Shown: one piece after another, positions 11,362 to 22,266 of the stretch | Layout of the letters: each line of letters opens with the position of its first letter | Position numbering within the stretch: the stretch's first letter is position 1 | Source of the DNA: Platanthera guangdongensis | Lineage: Eukaryota > Streptophyta > Magnoliopsida > Asparagales > Orchidaceae | DNA: 64,000 bases | Assembly (NCBI GenBank): GCA_039583875.1 | Contig: CM077164.1 | Span: 67,673,628-67,737,627, forward strand | Direction of reading: 5' to 3' | Program-made: the position numbers and the translations under genes | The notes under the pieces: generated by a model | Seen by the model: only the letters and a program-made list of their open reading frames with translations | What the model was told of the DNA's origin: nothing | The model's database searches: none

Positions 11362-11790
11362 ATGCAGGTTTTCCTTAATTGGACAGGTGAATTTAAAGAG
11401 TATGCTGGAAGACTCAGAAATCGTCAAGCTCAGATCACATTTCATCGAGCTCAGCTCAGCTTTCGTCGAGTTGAGCTCACCATTAGTCGAACAGAGTTCA
11501 GAACTTGGGATTCAGAAATCGTCGAGCTCAGCTCCCCTTTTATCGAGCTCAGCTCCCCTTTTATCGAGCTGAGCTCACCGTTTGTCGAGATAAATTCAGA
11601 AGCTTGGGTTTAAGAACTCGTAGAGCTCAGCCCACAGATTATCAAATGCAGTTCAACATTCGTCGAGCTGAGCTCGCCATTGTTTAAGCAAAATCTAGAT
11701 GCTTGGGATTCAGAATTCATCGAGCTCAGCCCACAGATCATCGAACGCAGTTCAACATTCATCGAGCTAAAGCCAGAATATTTAACTAAG
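11362..11790. repeat. Cluster of TCGAGCTCAGCTC-type palindromic motifs, copy 1
   Basis: Repeats of ATCGTCGAGCTCAGCTC and TTTATCGAGCTGAGCTCACC, built on the palindrome GAGCTC and on TCGTCGA/TCGACGA words. Two near-identical 22-bp units (CAGCTCCCCTTTTATCGAGC) adjoin at about 11528-11570. Open frames here (up to 83 codons, SSPFIEL repeats) only reflect the repeat and are not taken as genes. The same vocabulary is used by the copia element at 28290, 42896, 46530 and 50311. Copy 2 is at 61720-62105. Confidence 0.75.
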
Positions 11791-11799
11791 GCAAAAACG

Positions 11800-12129
11800 C
11801 TGAGATAGCTGATACAGTTGAGAAGTATGTCTCAGCATAACTGCTGAGACAAAGCTAGCTGGAATTTCTCTAGGTCCAGAAGTATTGTGTGAAGCATGTT
11901 CACTCAATGCTTCTAAAAAAGAAGGAAGAGTTGTGACAGAAGACAGTCTCAGCTGTGAAGCAGACACCGCTGAGACCGTTGATAAGAAAACTACTGAGAC
12001 TGGAGTCAGTCTCAGATGAGAAGAAGAAAGTGTTGAGACCGCTGAGAAGAAAGTGCTGAGATAGATGCTTGCCTTAGCTATTAAGAAGAAACCACTGAGT
12101 GAGCTGAGAAAGAATCGTTGAGATGAAGT
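11800..12129. repeat. Degenerate CTGAGAC-rich repeat region, copy 1
   Basis: Many irregular recurrences of GCTGAGAC, GTTGAGACCG and CTCAGCTGAGAAGAAG over 330 bp, with no regular period and no coding frame. It separates the palindrome cluster from the primer-site array. Copy 2 is at 62110-62452. Confidence 0.6.
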
Positions 12130-12300
12130 GATTGGTTTTCTATCAAGTCCCAGACAGCAGTGCCAAAAACTTGATTGGTTTTCCATCAAGTCCCTGGCAG
12201 CGGTGCAAAAACTTGATTGATTTTCAATCAAGTCCCCGGCAGCGGCGCCAAAAATATGATTGATTTTCCATCAAGTCCCCGGCAATGACACCAAAAAGTT
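12130..12300 (-). repeat. Four tandem 42-43-bp units, each carrying a tRNA-Asp-type primer site, copy 1
   Basis: Units at 12130-12172, 12173-12214, 12215-12257 and 12258-12300. Read on the minus strand each contains a version of TTTTTGGCGCCGCTGCCGGGGACTTGA; the third matches the tRNA-Asp primer site TGGCGCCGTTGCCGGGG with one mismatch. The unit next to 12300 lies where an LTR end (…CATCA on the minus strand) abuts, as a primer site should. The others are extra copies. Copy 2 has the same four units at 62453-62625. Confidence 0.8.
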
Positions 12301-12557
12301 GATGCGGGTTAAAACTATAAAATTATTTAGGACGCGCGGCACCCCTGGCGGTTTATTTTATAAAGACCGGATTTGGTTTTATTTAGGAAGACGGGGCATG
12401 CAGATCTATTATTTGGATATAAAACAGTTGAAATCGAGTTTTAACGAAAGGTGGCAAGTGCACCTATCGCGTGTAGTATAGAATATTACGACGTGGAATA
12501 TCAAGGTCATATTGTTCTAAGGAACTGGTTGATTATTTCTACTCTTCCCTGGAGGGG
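12300..12557 (-). mobile_element. End fragment of a reverse-oriented Tat/Athila-type LTR, copy 1
   Basis: Starts TGATGCGGG on the plus strand, that is, ends in CATCA on the minus strand directly before the primer-site array. It includes a minus-strand segment GGTGCACTTGCCACC near 12455, of a kind often seen near Tat/Athila LTR ends. Only about 258 bp remain because another LTR begins at 12558. Confidence 0.6.
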
Positions 12558-13486
12558 TGTAACACCCCCATCCATCGTATGACATATAACAGAAGGTCCA
12601 GCTGGAACCCGACGCCATTTACCACGGACAGACGAAAGGGTTACGTATTAATAACCAAACTATCCAATTAAGACTACTCATCCTAACACAGAGAATTCTA
12701 GCGGAAGCTTTTAAAAGTAGAAAGAACCCAAACTGAATAATCAATTTACATGAATGTCCGTAATCACTACCACTGGAATGAAATAACAATACAATGAAAG
12801 ATACATGGCCTTATGGCCTTACAATAGTTCACTTATCAAATAGTGTCTTACATACATCGGCTCGCAGGCCGGCCACACATGATAAAATAAAAACAACGAT
12901 ACGCTAAGGCCTTCGAGGGCCAGCACGGCAACATGGGCTTCAGCCCGCTATTTTGCACTCGGCTCCGCAGCACCTACAAGCAACAATCCACCGCCCGGTG
13001 GCAAACAAGCGACGGTTAGCTAAAGCCGACCAAATTATAATGACCCTGTCCCTTTCTCGGGACGGCGGTGCTCCTTCCCTGCATATCATTATCCCAGCTA
13101 AACAATTATGTATAAACATACTTCGCCACAGGTGAAGGCTCGCACGACCAAACACCCCATGCACTCAGGGCATATTAACGGTGAATCCTGACATATCAGC
13201 GTCTTCAACACCACCCCGAGGATGGAAACAACATGAGAATTTTAGCCTTTCTGACCATTGTCTAAGGATCCCGACTATGCCAACGGCCAGTCCCCTTTTC
13301 AGGTCTCTCGCACCGTACCACATAGCCCAGGTCCAATTCCACTTGCCCGTTGCTCAACCGCATAGTTCACATTAAGACGTACGTACGGGCCAAGCTTCTC
13401 TCCTATCCTAATATTCCAATCAATCACATAACCCAGTTATGTTCAGATCGCCAAGTTAGCAGAACAACGATTCCGCTCAGTTTTCC
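12558..13486 (-). mobile_element. Truncated reverse-oriented chromovirus-like LTR, copy 1
   Basis: The plus strand begins TGTAACACCCCC, the inverted terminus expected at the 3' end of a reverse-oriented LTR of this group. Collinear with 62883-63803. Homology to copy 2 stops after TTTTCC at 13486; here RNase H coding sequence follows, whereas in copy 2 LTR-like sequence continues. No coding frame. Confidence 0.65.
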
Positions 13487-13487
13487 T
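13486..13487. other. Junction interpreted as a tandem-duplication breakpoint
   Basis: Left side: homologous to copy 2 up to 63803. Right side: minus-strand chromovirus RNase H. In copy 2 the sequence after 63803 is different. This is the pattern expected where the right end of the first copy meets the left end of the second. Confidence 0.65.
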
Positions 13488-15504
13488 CTCTTGAGGCTTT
13501 AGCTGCCTAGATCCAAAGGCTATCATGCTGCATGTTGCACCAACACGCAACCCAAACCGCATCTAGATGCGTCACTAAAAATCTGAAATCCTTAGGTCCC
13601 TTTAGGAAGTCTTAGGGTTGGAGCTGCAATTAGCCTCCCCCCTTAGGGTGTCAAACGGCTGATTGCACTCCGAAGTCCAAATAAACTTCTGGTCTTTACG
13701 AGTTAGAGAGGTGAGTGGTAGGGCTATCCGCGAAAAGTTTTCCACAAACCTTCTATAGTACCCTGCTAGTCTAAGAAAGCATCAGACTTCCGCCATGGTT
13801 CTCAAAATTGGCCAATCTTGTATGGCTTCAACTTTTGCTGGATCCACCAACACCCCATCACCACTAATCACATGACCCAGAAAAACCACCTTCTCCAACC
13901 AGAACTCGCACTTCGAGAACTTTGCATAAAGCTAGTTCTCTCGCAACACTTGCAAAACCACTCTCAATTGAGTCTCATGCTCCGCCTCCGATTTGGAGTA
14001 CACCAATATATCATCAATGAATACCACTACAAAAGAGAAAAACTACTCCTGAAATACTCGATTCTTCAAGTCCATCAACACGGATGGCGCGTTCGTCAAC
14101 CCGAACGACATCACCGAGAACTCAAAGTGACCATACCTCGTACCAAAAGCTGTGTTGGGTATGTCCTCGTCTAGAATTCGAAACTGATAGTACCCTGACT
14201 TCAGATCCAACTTGAAATACACCACCGACCCCACCAACTGGTCGAACAGGTCATCTATCCAAGGAATCAAATACTTAATCTTGACAGTCAATTTATTCAA
14301 TTCTCGGTAGTCTATGCACAACCGCATACTACCATCCTTCTTCTCCATGAATAGCACTGGTGCACTCCACGGTAAAGAATTGGGTCTAAAATGCCATTGC
14401 CCCAACAATTCCTGCAATAGTACTTTCAGTTCGACCAACTCCTTTGGTGCCATCCTAAAAGGAGGATATGACACCGACTTAGCCTATGACACTAACTCGA
14501 TCGAGAAATCAATCTCCCGTCGAGAAGGTGCTCCAGGAAGATCCTCAGGAAACACATCCTCATACTGCGCCACTACTGGCACTTCCCCAACTGATAACTT
14601 GGAAAGGCAAACCTCCAATAATGCTACAAGAGTAACACCCCCTTGGTTAACTGCCCGGACCAACTGAATGGCCAGAATCAGGGAAAAGGTCGCTCCACTA
14701 AGGCCCTCAAACTTAACTTCTGATCGCCCTTCACCCCTCAGGGTCACCACCTTAGACAGGCAGTCAATACTGCCACATTGCTCTGCAAGCCTGTCCATTC
14801 CCAAAATGACATCGAACTCTACCATGTTAAAACTGTTGTTATCACCGTAAAGTCAACCTCGCCTAGATTCCAACAAATGCTCCCTTTTTTCCTGGTGGTC
14901 ATGGATGACCCATTGGGCATGCGCACCTTCAGCTCTACGTCCACAAACAAAGACTCAACTCTGATTCTACGGATAAAGCATTCTGCAAGAAAAAAGTGTG
15001 ACGCTCCCGTATCAAACAAAACCCTCGCGGGGTATCCAGAAACCAACACAAAGCATAAACACAGACAACAAACATAAACGGTCGCAGATTCAGATTTCTT
15101 TTCATCTGGCATCTCTACCGCCCTCAAAAGTTCTTGCATCCATGCCCACAAATACTCAGAATCAGTCGGCTTGCCGATTCCCTTAAATGTTGGAGGATGG
15201 AAGCTCAGAAAATATTTCATCTGCCGGTCCCCATGCCCGACAACCAACCTTTAGGCCAACGGCTCTACTTGCCTGGCTTCTCCGCCCGGCACGGCCATCA
15301 TCATATCCGAGGCAGCAGGAGTTGCTACCTTAGCAATAGGGGTTGCAACTTGTGCTGTCGCTGCAGCCTGGGTTGCCAACATTGCTTCTGCAAGCATGCG
15401 ACAAAAATCGGTTGGGTTTACACCCATGCCCAAAGGACCCTGAGCAGTAGCGCTGCTCGCCGAAAGCTCTTCTCTTGGCCTCGACGTCCCCGCCTCGACA
15501 CTTA
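13487..15504 (-). pseudogene. Chromovirus gag-protease-RT-RNase H fragment
   Basis: On the minus strand, from 15504 downward: a proline/alanine-rich Gag N-terminus; a short gag core (FHPPTFKGIG, AWMQELL) ending near 15090; protease with DTGAS at 15013-15002; FDVILGMD; EDVFPEDLPG; and reverse transcriptase ([24 protein letters not shown], then FIDD at 14021-14010). It ends in RNase H near 13490. The order is that of a Tekay/Del-like pol. The gag core runs straight into protease without a zinc knuckle, so an internal deletion removed the Gag C-terminus. There are several stops and a frame change near 14480. Integrase is absent. No matching copy exists elsewhere in the window. Confidence 0.85.
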
Positions 15505-16567
15505 GCTAAGTGAAAGACTGGCAGTGGGTCAGCATAGTACGGGGAGATGCTGGTGTATCCTTCTAGGGCATATGTATGGGCTAGGCTGGGTAGTGCAAAT
15601 ACCCGCCTAGGAGAGGGGTGGCCAGACCCACTATCTCCGTTTGCTACGACGGAGGCTCCCGGGAGTGATGCTAGCTTCCAAATAGGGGCAACAAAAGGTC
15701 TGTGCTCATAGAGACATGTGAGTGTGTTGCATTTGCATGAATCATGTCATAACATATCACTACACTCATACCTGCATTAAACCTGACACCCCATCATATA
15801 AATTGGTATGACACTTTTTATACGATGGGAGCCGTGCCAAATACCCCTTAATTTATAAGTTTGTATCAGTATTCATATAAGTAACGTTACTTATTTCTTA
15901 GTTTACTCTTCATACACTTACTGCTCTACTCTACTTGTTAGCATTGCTGCTTTCTTATTATAAAATAGCTAGCTTGTTTTTTCTTTTTTAGTTCTTTTGT
16001 ATATACACCTGCTAGGGTAGTTGTCACCTACTTGTTCCACTCTTCTTTTTTGTCCTCCGCTTTCATCCTACATGCCGGTTCCTAGGAGTCGCGGGGGTGA
16101 GGCGAGGATGATAGTGCCTTAGTATTTTGACTAACGTTCGGTGGACCCCATAATTTTAGGGTACCGAGCAGCAGGAGCATCAGCACCGGCAGGACAATGA
16201 GGCAGGACATGAGGAGCAGTTGCTACGCACTACCACTACTACATGGAGATAGGTCATAGATGGTTGTCAGTTTCTTTTGCAAGATGTGAGAGTTGTGTGA
16301 GGGAGATTATTTATATTAGACATGCACCGGACTTAAGATCATTTATTTCTACTCAATTTCATATTTTGTACTCATTGTGGACTATCTCTTTTATATATTG
16401 TGGTGATTTTATGGACTTGTCTTATTTTATACTTCTGCTTCTTTGGTGACCATCAATGTCGGCAGAATCGGCATTTTGTAGTGATAACCCTCCCGAGTGT
16501 CAGTGTCACCGCAAAACGGAAGTTCTATGGCGTAAAACCTGGTAGCCTAGCAAAAAAGGGTCTTACA
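15505..16567 (+). mobile_element. Truncated, diverged relative of the long LTR (right end)
   Basis: Collinear with 1435-2506 but visibly much more diverged (about a fifth of positions in the stretch compared). It ends TTACA at 16567 and is followed by AAC and a TGGTATCA primer site, so it is a 5' LTR end. The left side is cut at 15505 against the reverse chromovirus fragment. Confidence 0.75.
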
Positions 16568-16570
16568 AAC

Positions 16571-16580
16571 TGGTATCAAT
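16571..16580 (+). promoter_or_regulatory. Primer binding site, initiator-Met type (short match)
   Basis: TGGTATCAAT, three bases after the LTR end. The first eight bases match the standard plant tRNA-iMet site TGGTATCAGAGC. Confidence 0.7.
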
Positions 16581-17862
16581 GGAAATCTCGATCCAAAGTG
16601 AAGAGTCCACAAAACGCTGTGTCACACCGCACAAGCATTAGTTTGGGGACGAACTAAGCGCCGGAAGCTGTGGTGTGCCCATGTGTAAAAATCACAATAT
16701 ATAGTCCATAAATCAATGAGTTAGGCCAACCCAACTAGGACACTTGACTCACCAAGACGATTCTTACAATATCATGGTCAAAATTGACCTTAGGTATAAT
16801 TCAATTAAGGTATAAGGATACTCTAAATGACTAGAGGAAGAGTCTAATGCGAGAGAAGGTACTTAATGATTAAACTCTAATGTCTCTACTTTACACATCT
16901 AGTAGAACTATCACCCATTACCTAAACTAATAGGACCAACTTAAGGAGGATTGACGCCTATGGACCATTAGCGGAATAGTAGGGAACTCATACTCAACCC
17001 TTGTATCAATAACACGATTAGGTTGAGACAACCATCATACTAAATTCCAAGGATCGGATAATAATTCAGGTTTAGAATAGATACATTTGTGACTAGGTCA
17101 CAGGTTGACCTTAAGCAAGTGGTCGTAAATATTAACCTGGAGAGTTTAAAGGTGTGGAGTATATCAATGCCTTTCTGGATGGAACCCCAAGTCTAAGGTT
17201 GCATGCCCTAAGGATTGTGTGCATATCTAGCTCGAATATAACATAGTGATATCAAAGATACTTAGCCCAAGATAGGTAGAGGCTTATCTTTTGTTTATTG
17301 TGGGCTTTTTTTTGGCAAATTAGTTATTGACTTGTCTTTCCTTAGACCTAATTTAGAAAATGTGGCGTCACAAACATATAGAGATTGCAGTTGATCTTAT
17401 TCAATGTTATTCAGGTCAAGATAAGATTTTGCAAAAGCTTGTTTGGAATGATGATCTGTGGCATTACAAGGACAATGTCATGGTAATAAGGAGGAGTAAT
17501 TATGAGATTTAACCATTATAAGATATCACGTGAAATTTGATAGCGGGTAACAAGATTCTAGATATCTAGGAAGATAAGTTTAAATAGCTATATTGTAACA
17601 TCGAAAGAATGATGACTGTAGGAAACAACAAGAAGTTAGCAGACAATATATTGAAAGACGTAGACCTTAGATATGACTCGTAAAGTTTAATTGATTGATT
17701 ATTCGTGCGTACTCAAAGGAATAAGAAACAGATCGTGTAGAGGGAATGTATACAGTCATTGCCTACAGTCACAAACGAGAACTTAAATCACCGGAAGAAA
17801 TTGTGTTTATCAGAACGTGCAATTCCCAGGAATAAAGAAAGATGTCATGGATTCTTTGACGT
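16581..17862 (+). other. Degenerate chromovirus internal region
   Basis: AT-rich, with no usable frame. Around 17400-17500 a reading resembling DDLWHYKDNVMV recalls the segment before the chromovirus integrase zinc finger, but it is too decayed to call as a gene. The rest shows nothing recognisable. Its position, between a 5' LTR primer site and a pol C-terminus, makes it a decayed internal region. Confidence 0.5.
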
Positions 17863-18345
17863 ATGGTGAGGTTTATCAGCTGGAGATGGTCAAGTGCTCA
17901 AGATGATCGTGATAGATCAGGATGGATGGTTTATGTACAAGGAGAGAAGATCATTCCAGGATTATCCTGGCTCTCAGTCGACATTCAGCACAGCTCTCCA
18001 CTCCTGGAGCGGATCGGCCAATTGTCGTACAGACTAGAGCTACCACATGAGTTAGCGGGTTTGTACATCGCCTTCCATGTATCACCTCTTAGGAAGGCTC
18101 TAGTACAGCCGAAACAACAGGTTACAAGTATAGCTAGATCAGCAGCTTCTGATCAATCGGTACGCCTAGAGACGGTTATGATAGATGATGTAGTAGTGTG
18201 AGTATTGCGGTGCGAGAAGGTTCCGGCGATCAATATCATGTGGATGAATCATGGACAAAAGGAGCATACATGGGAGCCACTAGATCTGATATAGCAGAAG
18301 TACCTAGAGCCCTTTGCATCAGGTATAACTTCGATTTCTAAGGGA
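17863..18345 (+). pseudogene. Chromovirus integrase C-terminus, decayed
   Basis: The reading contains ERIGQLSYRLELPHELAGLYIAFHVSPLRKALV, matching the GPVAYRLALPPEL...VFHVSMLRK block that ends chromovirus integrases. After an in-frame TGA near 18200 comes INIMWMNHGQKEHTWEPLDLI, the VLWRNHG..EATWE tail. Stops at about 18200 and 18290 break it. It is followed by AATTTCGAGGACGAAATT (near 18391) and then the LTR start at 18432, the usual 3' order of a Tekay/Del element. Confidence 0.8.
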
Positions 18346-18619
18346 TGTTACATTCAGTTACTCTAAGTAGAAACCACGCAGGCCTAACCTGAATTTCGAG
18401 GACGAAATTACTATTTTTGTTTATTGGGATTTGTAACATCCCTCAAACAACTAGACCCCTAAGAGTGGTTTTGTCATGACTAGATCATGACAAAATCCTA
18501 GGAAGCCCAAGAAGACCAAGTGAACCTAGGAATGAAGATGAGATCACCATGGTCTGCAAATAACACTTCCCAAATACATAACCTAAGGTTTGACTTTAGG
18601 GACTCACCTTGACTCCTTA

Positions 18620-19385
18620 ACCCCACCATAACATCCCTATCCCTTTAGAAGGTTCATTGGGTCACCTAAAACTCATTAGGGTCAACTAAAGTGATCAAAT
18701 TGACCAAAGTCAACCCTAACCATAAAATGGTCAAAGTAGCCTATCTAGGGCTCATGGACCTCCAACTTGCCAAAATGACCCCATCTAGACTCTCCTAACC
18801 CCTAAGGGAGGTCAATGGGTCACCAAGCACCCATTGGGGTCAACTAAAGAGGTCAAGCTTACCAAGGTCAACCCTACCCCTAAAGTTGTCAAAGTGCCCT
18901 AATATGGGTCAAGTGAACACCATGGTGTCAAACAAACCCCATCCAGGTCTCCATAGACCTTAAGGGAGGCCAATGGGTCACCAGGAACCCATTAGGGTCA
19001 ACACAAAGTGGTCAAGTTGAACAAAGTCAACCATAACCGTAAAATGGTTAAAGTAGCCTATCTAGGGCTATGGACCTCTAACTTGCCAAAATGACCACAC
19101 CTAGACTCTCGTAACCCCAAGGGAGGTCAATGGGTCACTAAGGACACATTGGGGTCAACTAAAGAGTTCAAGTTGACAAAAGTCAACCCTAGCCCTAAAG
19201 GTATCAAAGTGTCATAATAAGGGTCAAGTGACAACCAAGGTGTCAAACAAACCCCATCCAAGTCTCCCTAGACCTTATGGGAGGCCAATGGGTCACTGAG
19301 GACCAATTGGGGTCAAACCAAAAGATCAAATTGACTAAAGTCAACTCCACCTCAATTTTAGGTCAAAATGGCCTATTTTGACGTA
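18620..19385 (+). repeat. ~158-bp tandem repeat array in the long LTR
   Basis: The marker TGGGTCAC recurs at 18658, 18816, 18974, 19131 and 19289, a spacing of 157-158 bp, with flanking GGTCAAC...GTCAACC words also repeated. Alternate units are more alike (for example AGTAGCCTATCTAGGGC near 18735 and 19050), giving a ~316-bp two-unit pattern. Array edges are approximate. Confidence 0.85.
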
Positions 19386-22261
19386 ACCTATTACAACCCA
19401 CTTGGGCTAAGCCCAACTTGAGTGGTCCACAAACCTTAGGGGCTAATATTTACCTAAAATGCCACTCTATTTTTGGAGGTGATGACTAGGAGAGAGAAAG
19501 ATCAATCTTCCCCTTTAATGGAGGAGAGAGACAGGAAGAGTTAAAAGCCATTTATGTCCAAGGGAGGCCAAAGGCCTCTCCTCTCAATTCCAATGGCTGG
19601 ATTAATCTTCCCTGTTTAATTAGGAGGAGTTAAACATCCATAGCCAGCCTTTAGGTGGTTTGATTTAGAGGAATTGCCATGGCCTAAAATCTACCCTAAT
19701 TGACATTAATGGCATTGAAGCCATGACTCCTCCCCTCCCCATTTGGTTATTTTAAAAGCTTTCCCAAGGTTAGCGGTGTTGTTTCCCCCATTCACTTGAA
19801 GAAACAAGATGTTTGGCTGTATAGTTGCAGAGCATAGAATTCTCCACCACCGGCCATGGCGCACCACCACTAAACACATCAGCAAGCCCGGTTGAAGGTC
19901 CTCTTCTCCTCCTCTCCCCTTGTGCTAACATCCTAGATCAATAGTTGAAATCGAGCCCAATTGGGCATATTTCCATTTTCGAATTCGATGAAAAATCATG
20001 GTTTTTATACCACTTGGGTTCGCCGGAAAACTCCACTCCGGCGGTCGTGATGCCTTCCAGCGATAACACAAAAAAATATGGCTCAGTAAATATCGCTCAA
20101 TAAATTTGGCCAAAGAAAGATGGCGCAATAAATATGATTCAATAAATATGACCATAACTTTTATTCTGTTTGTCCGTTTTTAGCCCGAAAAATCTCATTG
20201 AAAAGAGCTCTGAATTATTTGTCCATTGGCGAACAGGTTTACCACCACCTCAATGGAGGTAGTCGTGGTGGTGGCCTGTCGGGGAGGGGACTGGATCACC
20301 AACAAAATGACTTGGAAGAAGCTCCATCTCGGGCTAATCACGCCCGTATGCTGTAGGAGGAAGACGACTCCTTAGCCGTTGGATCTGATATTATATAAAT
20401 CATTTAAATGTGTATTTTTAACCCTTTACTATTCATCTATTAAATTAAATAAATAATGCCCTTGGGCTGAACCTTGACAAGTCTCCACCATGAAAATTGT
20501 ATCCCTTGTAGTCTACTTTATTCTAAAATTGATTTCAAATCATTTGGGTCAGTGGTTTGACCGCAGCACTCAAAGTGGTGCAGCATATACATAGGCTTAA
20601 CAAGAGACTAAATTGAGTGCCCCATCAATCCATCCATCCAAATGACTTGAAATTTGGGCTTGGTATCACTCTTAACTATACCTATGACCTACCAAAAATG
20701 GGAATTTTTGGAAAAAAAAATTCTATAGTTTTTGTAAAAATGTAATAATCCATGTATGATTTAATTTTAGGGTCTAATTACCTCATAATACATGAAAATT
20801 TTGACGGATGGTCTTAGGGTCATTATATATCTCTGATAAAAATCTCAGCCCATTTGGGGTTGATTTGAATAGGTATTGGTGTGACCAAAGTATGGTCTCT
20901 TAAGTATAAATTAGGGCAAAAGGGTGCTTGGGGCATGGAAGGACCAATTCTCACCCAAAGGGGATGGGACATCGCCAGAGCTTAAAGGTCAGTTAAAACA
21001 CCCTCACTTGGAGTTTCAGGTGGATTCGGGTGGATTTGCCCTAGGACCCTAGTTCAAACCCAAAGATTGAACTTTGGTGATTTGTGAAGGACATACGGTG
21101 ATATGTCCTTGTATATACTTGGGTTTTAGTCCATGTGATCTTAGGGTGGGGAATAGCCCTAGAAAGAAATTTGGTGACATTTAAACACACACACACAAAT
21201 TTAATCAATTGGAAATTACTTAGGACCAATTAGTGCACTTTTGATCATGATTTTATTACCTAATCATATGACCATGAATGATCTTGAAAGTTAGGCTCTT
21301 ATCATATTTTGTTGCGAATAAGCTTTGGAAATTTTAGTGTAAATTATGGTACTTCCTTCACAAACCAAATAGTTGCCCTAATCACTTAAGAAAATATTAT
21401 GAGCTGTTTATTCATTCTAAATTCATGAAAACATGGCCAGAGAACCTTTTAGGGCATATTAAAGCTTGGAAAATTATTTCATATTGTTTGGAAGAGATTA
21501 CAAGTAAGTTTATTCACAAAATGCCCTATTAGGGATACAATTGAAGTATTTTTCTATATAGCTTACTGACCATAAAATTATATAAAACTTAGTCATTAAT
21601 GTTTTATGTCATATTAAAGCTCTGGTAATTTTTTGTGTAATTTTGGGATAATGTTTTGCGGTACTTCCCTCTATATCTTTAATTGTTGTAATTATTTTAA
21701 ATTAATTAGTTAGGGGTTAATAAATTTATCGAAATTTGCGGAACTTGGTATTCTCTAATATTTTGTGGAAAATTTAATAAATGCCATATTAATTAGGAAT
21801 ATTACAAGTTTCTGGATTTAGTCTAAATATGTCATGATATACCCCCAGTAATAATTCTAGAGCATTTGAATGAATATTGGAAGGGCTCACCACTCATGCT
21901 CATCATATAGCTTAGGTTGGTTTGCACATAGTAAAACCGCAGAATTGTGATAACATGTAGGATGAACATAGGGATCCTGTGTTAATAGTATACTGATATG
22001 GTAAGGTGAAAATGAGTTCATTATTATGAGTCATGATGGGGAGGATGTTGGGTTGACTAGTGTTAAGTGGTGCTCGGGATCGACGATGGATCGTCTTTCC
22101 TGTGGAGAGAGAGAGTCAAAATACACTAGGGTTTTATTTAGTATAACATTAAATTGGATTGGTTATGTGTAGATACCAACAATAGTAACTGCCTTACGAA
22201 AGGGAGCTTTGGGCTTCAGCCCATCGTAGTTCCCAGTGCCCTCGAGAGCCCTTCATAGGGA

Positions 22262-22266
22262 ATACC
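22262..22266 (+). other. Target site duplication ATACC, left
   Basis: Matches 27652-27656 on the other side of the gag-only element and the single ATACC at 1138-1142 in copy 1. Confidence 0.95.

Larger units (their letters stand above)
18432..22266 (+). mobile_element. Long chromovirus-like 3' LTR, segment 1 of 3
   Basis: Begins TGTAACATCC after the pol C-terminus. It runs without a visible boundary into sequence matching window bases 1-1142 and is cut by the gag-only element at 22267. Removing the two insertions gives a LTR of about 5.2 kb (18432-22266, 27657-28118, 51731-52629). Besides the 158-bp tandem array it holds no gene; 19386-22266 is AT-rich with a (GA)5 tract at 22105-22114. The very long LTR could instead be a composite; I saw no internal TG...CA boundary. 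Confidence 0.7.

Noticed and set aside
11362..11613. 83-codon repeat protein (SSPFIELSSPFIEL)
   Set aside because: Direct translation of the palindromic repeat in several frames at once; better explained as a DNA repeat.
17340..17560. Intact integrase zinc-finger domain
   Set aside because: A faint WHYKDNVMV-like reading only; stops and missing His/Cys pairs prevent a domain call.
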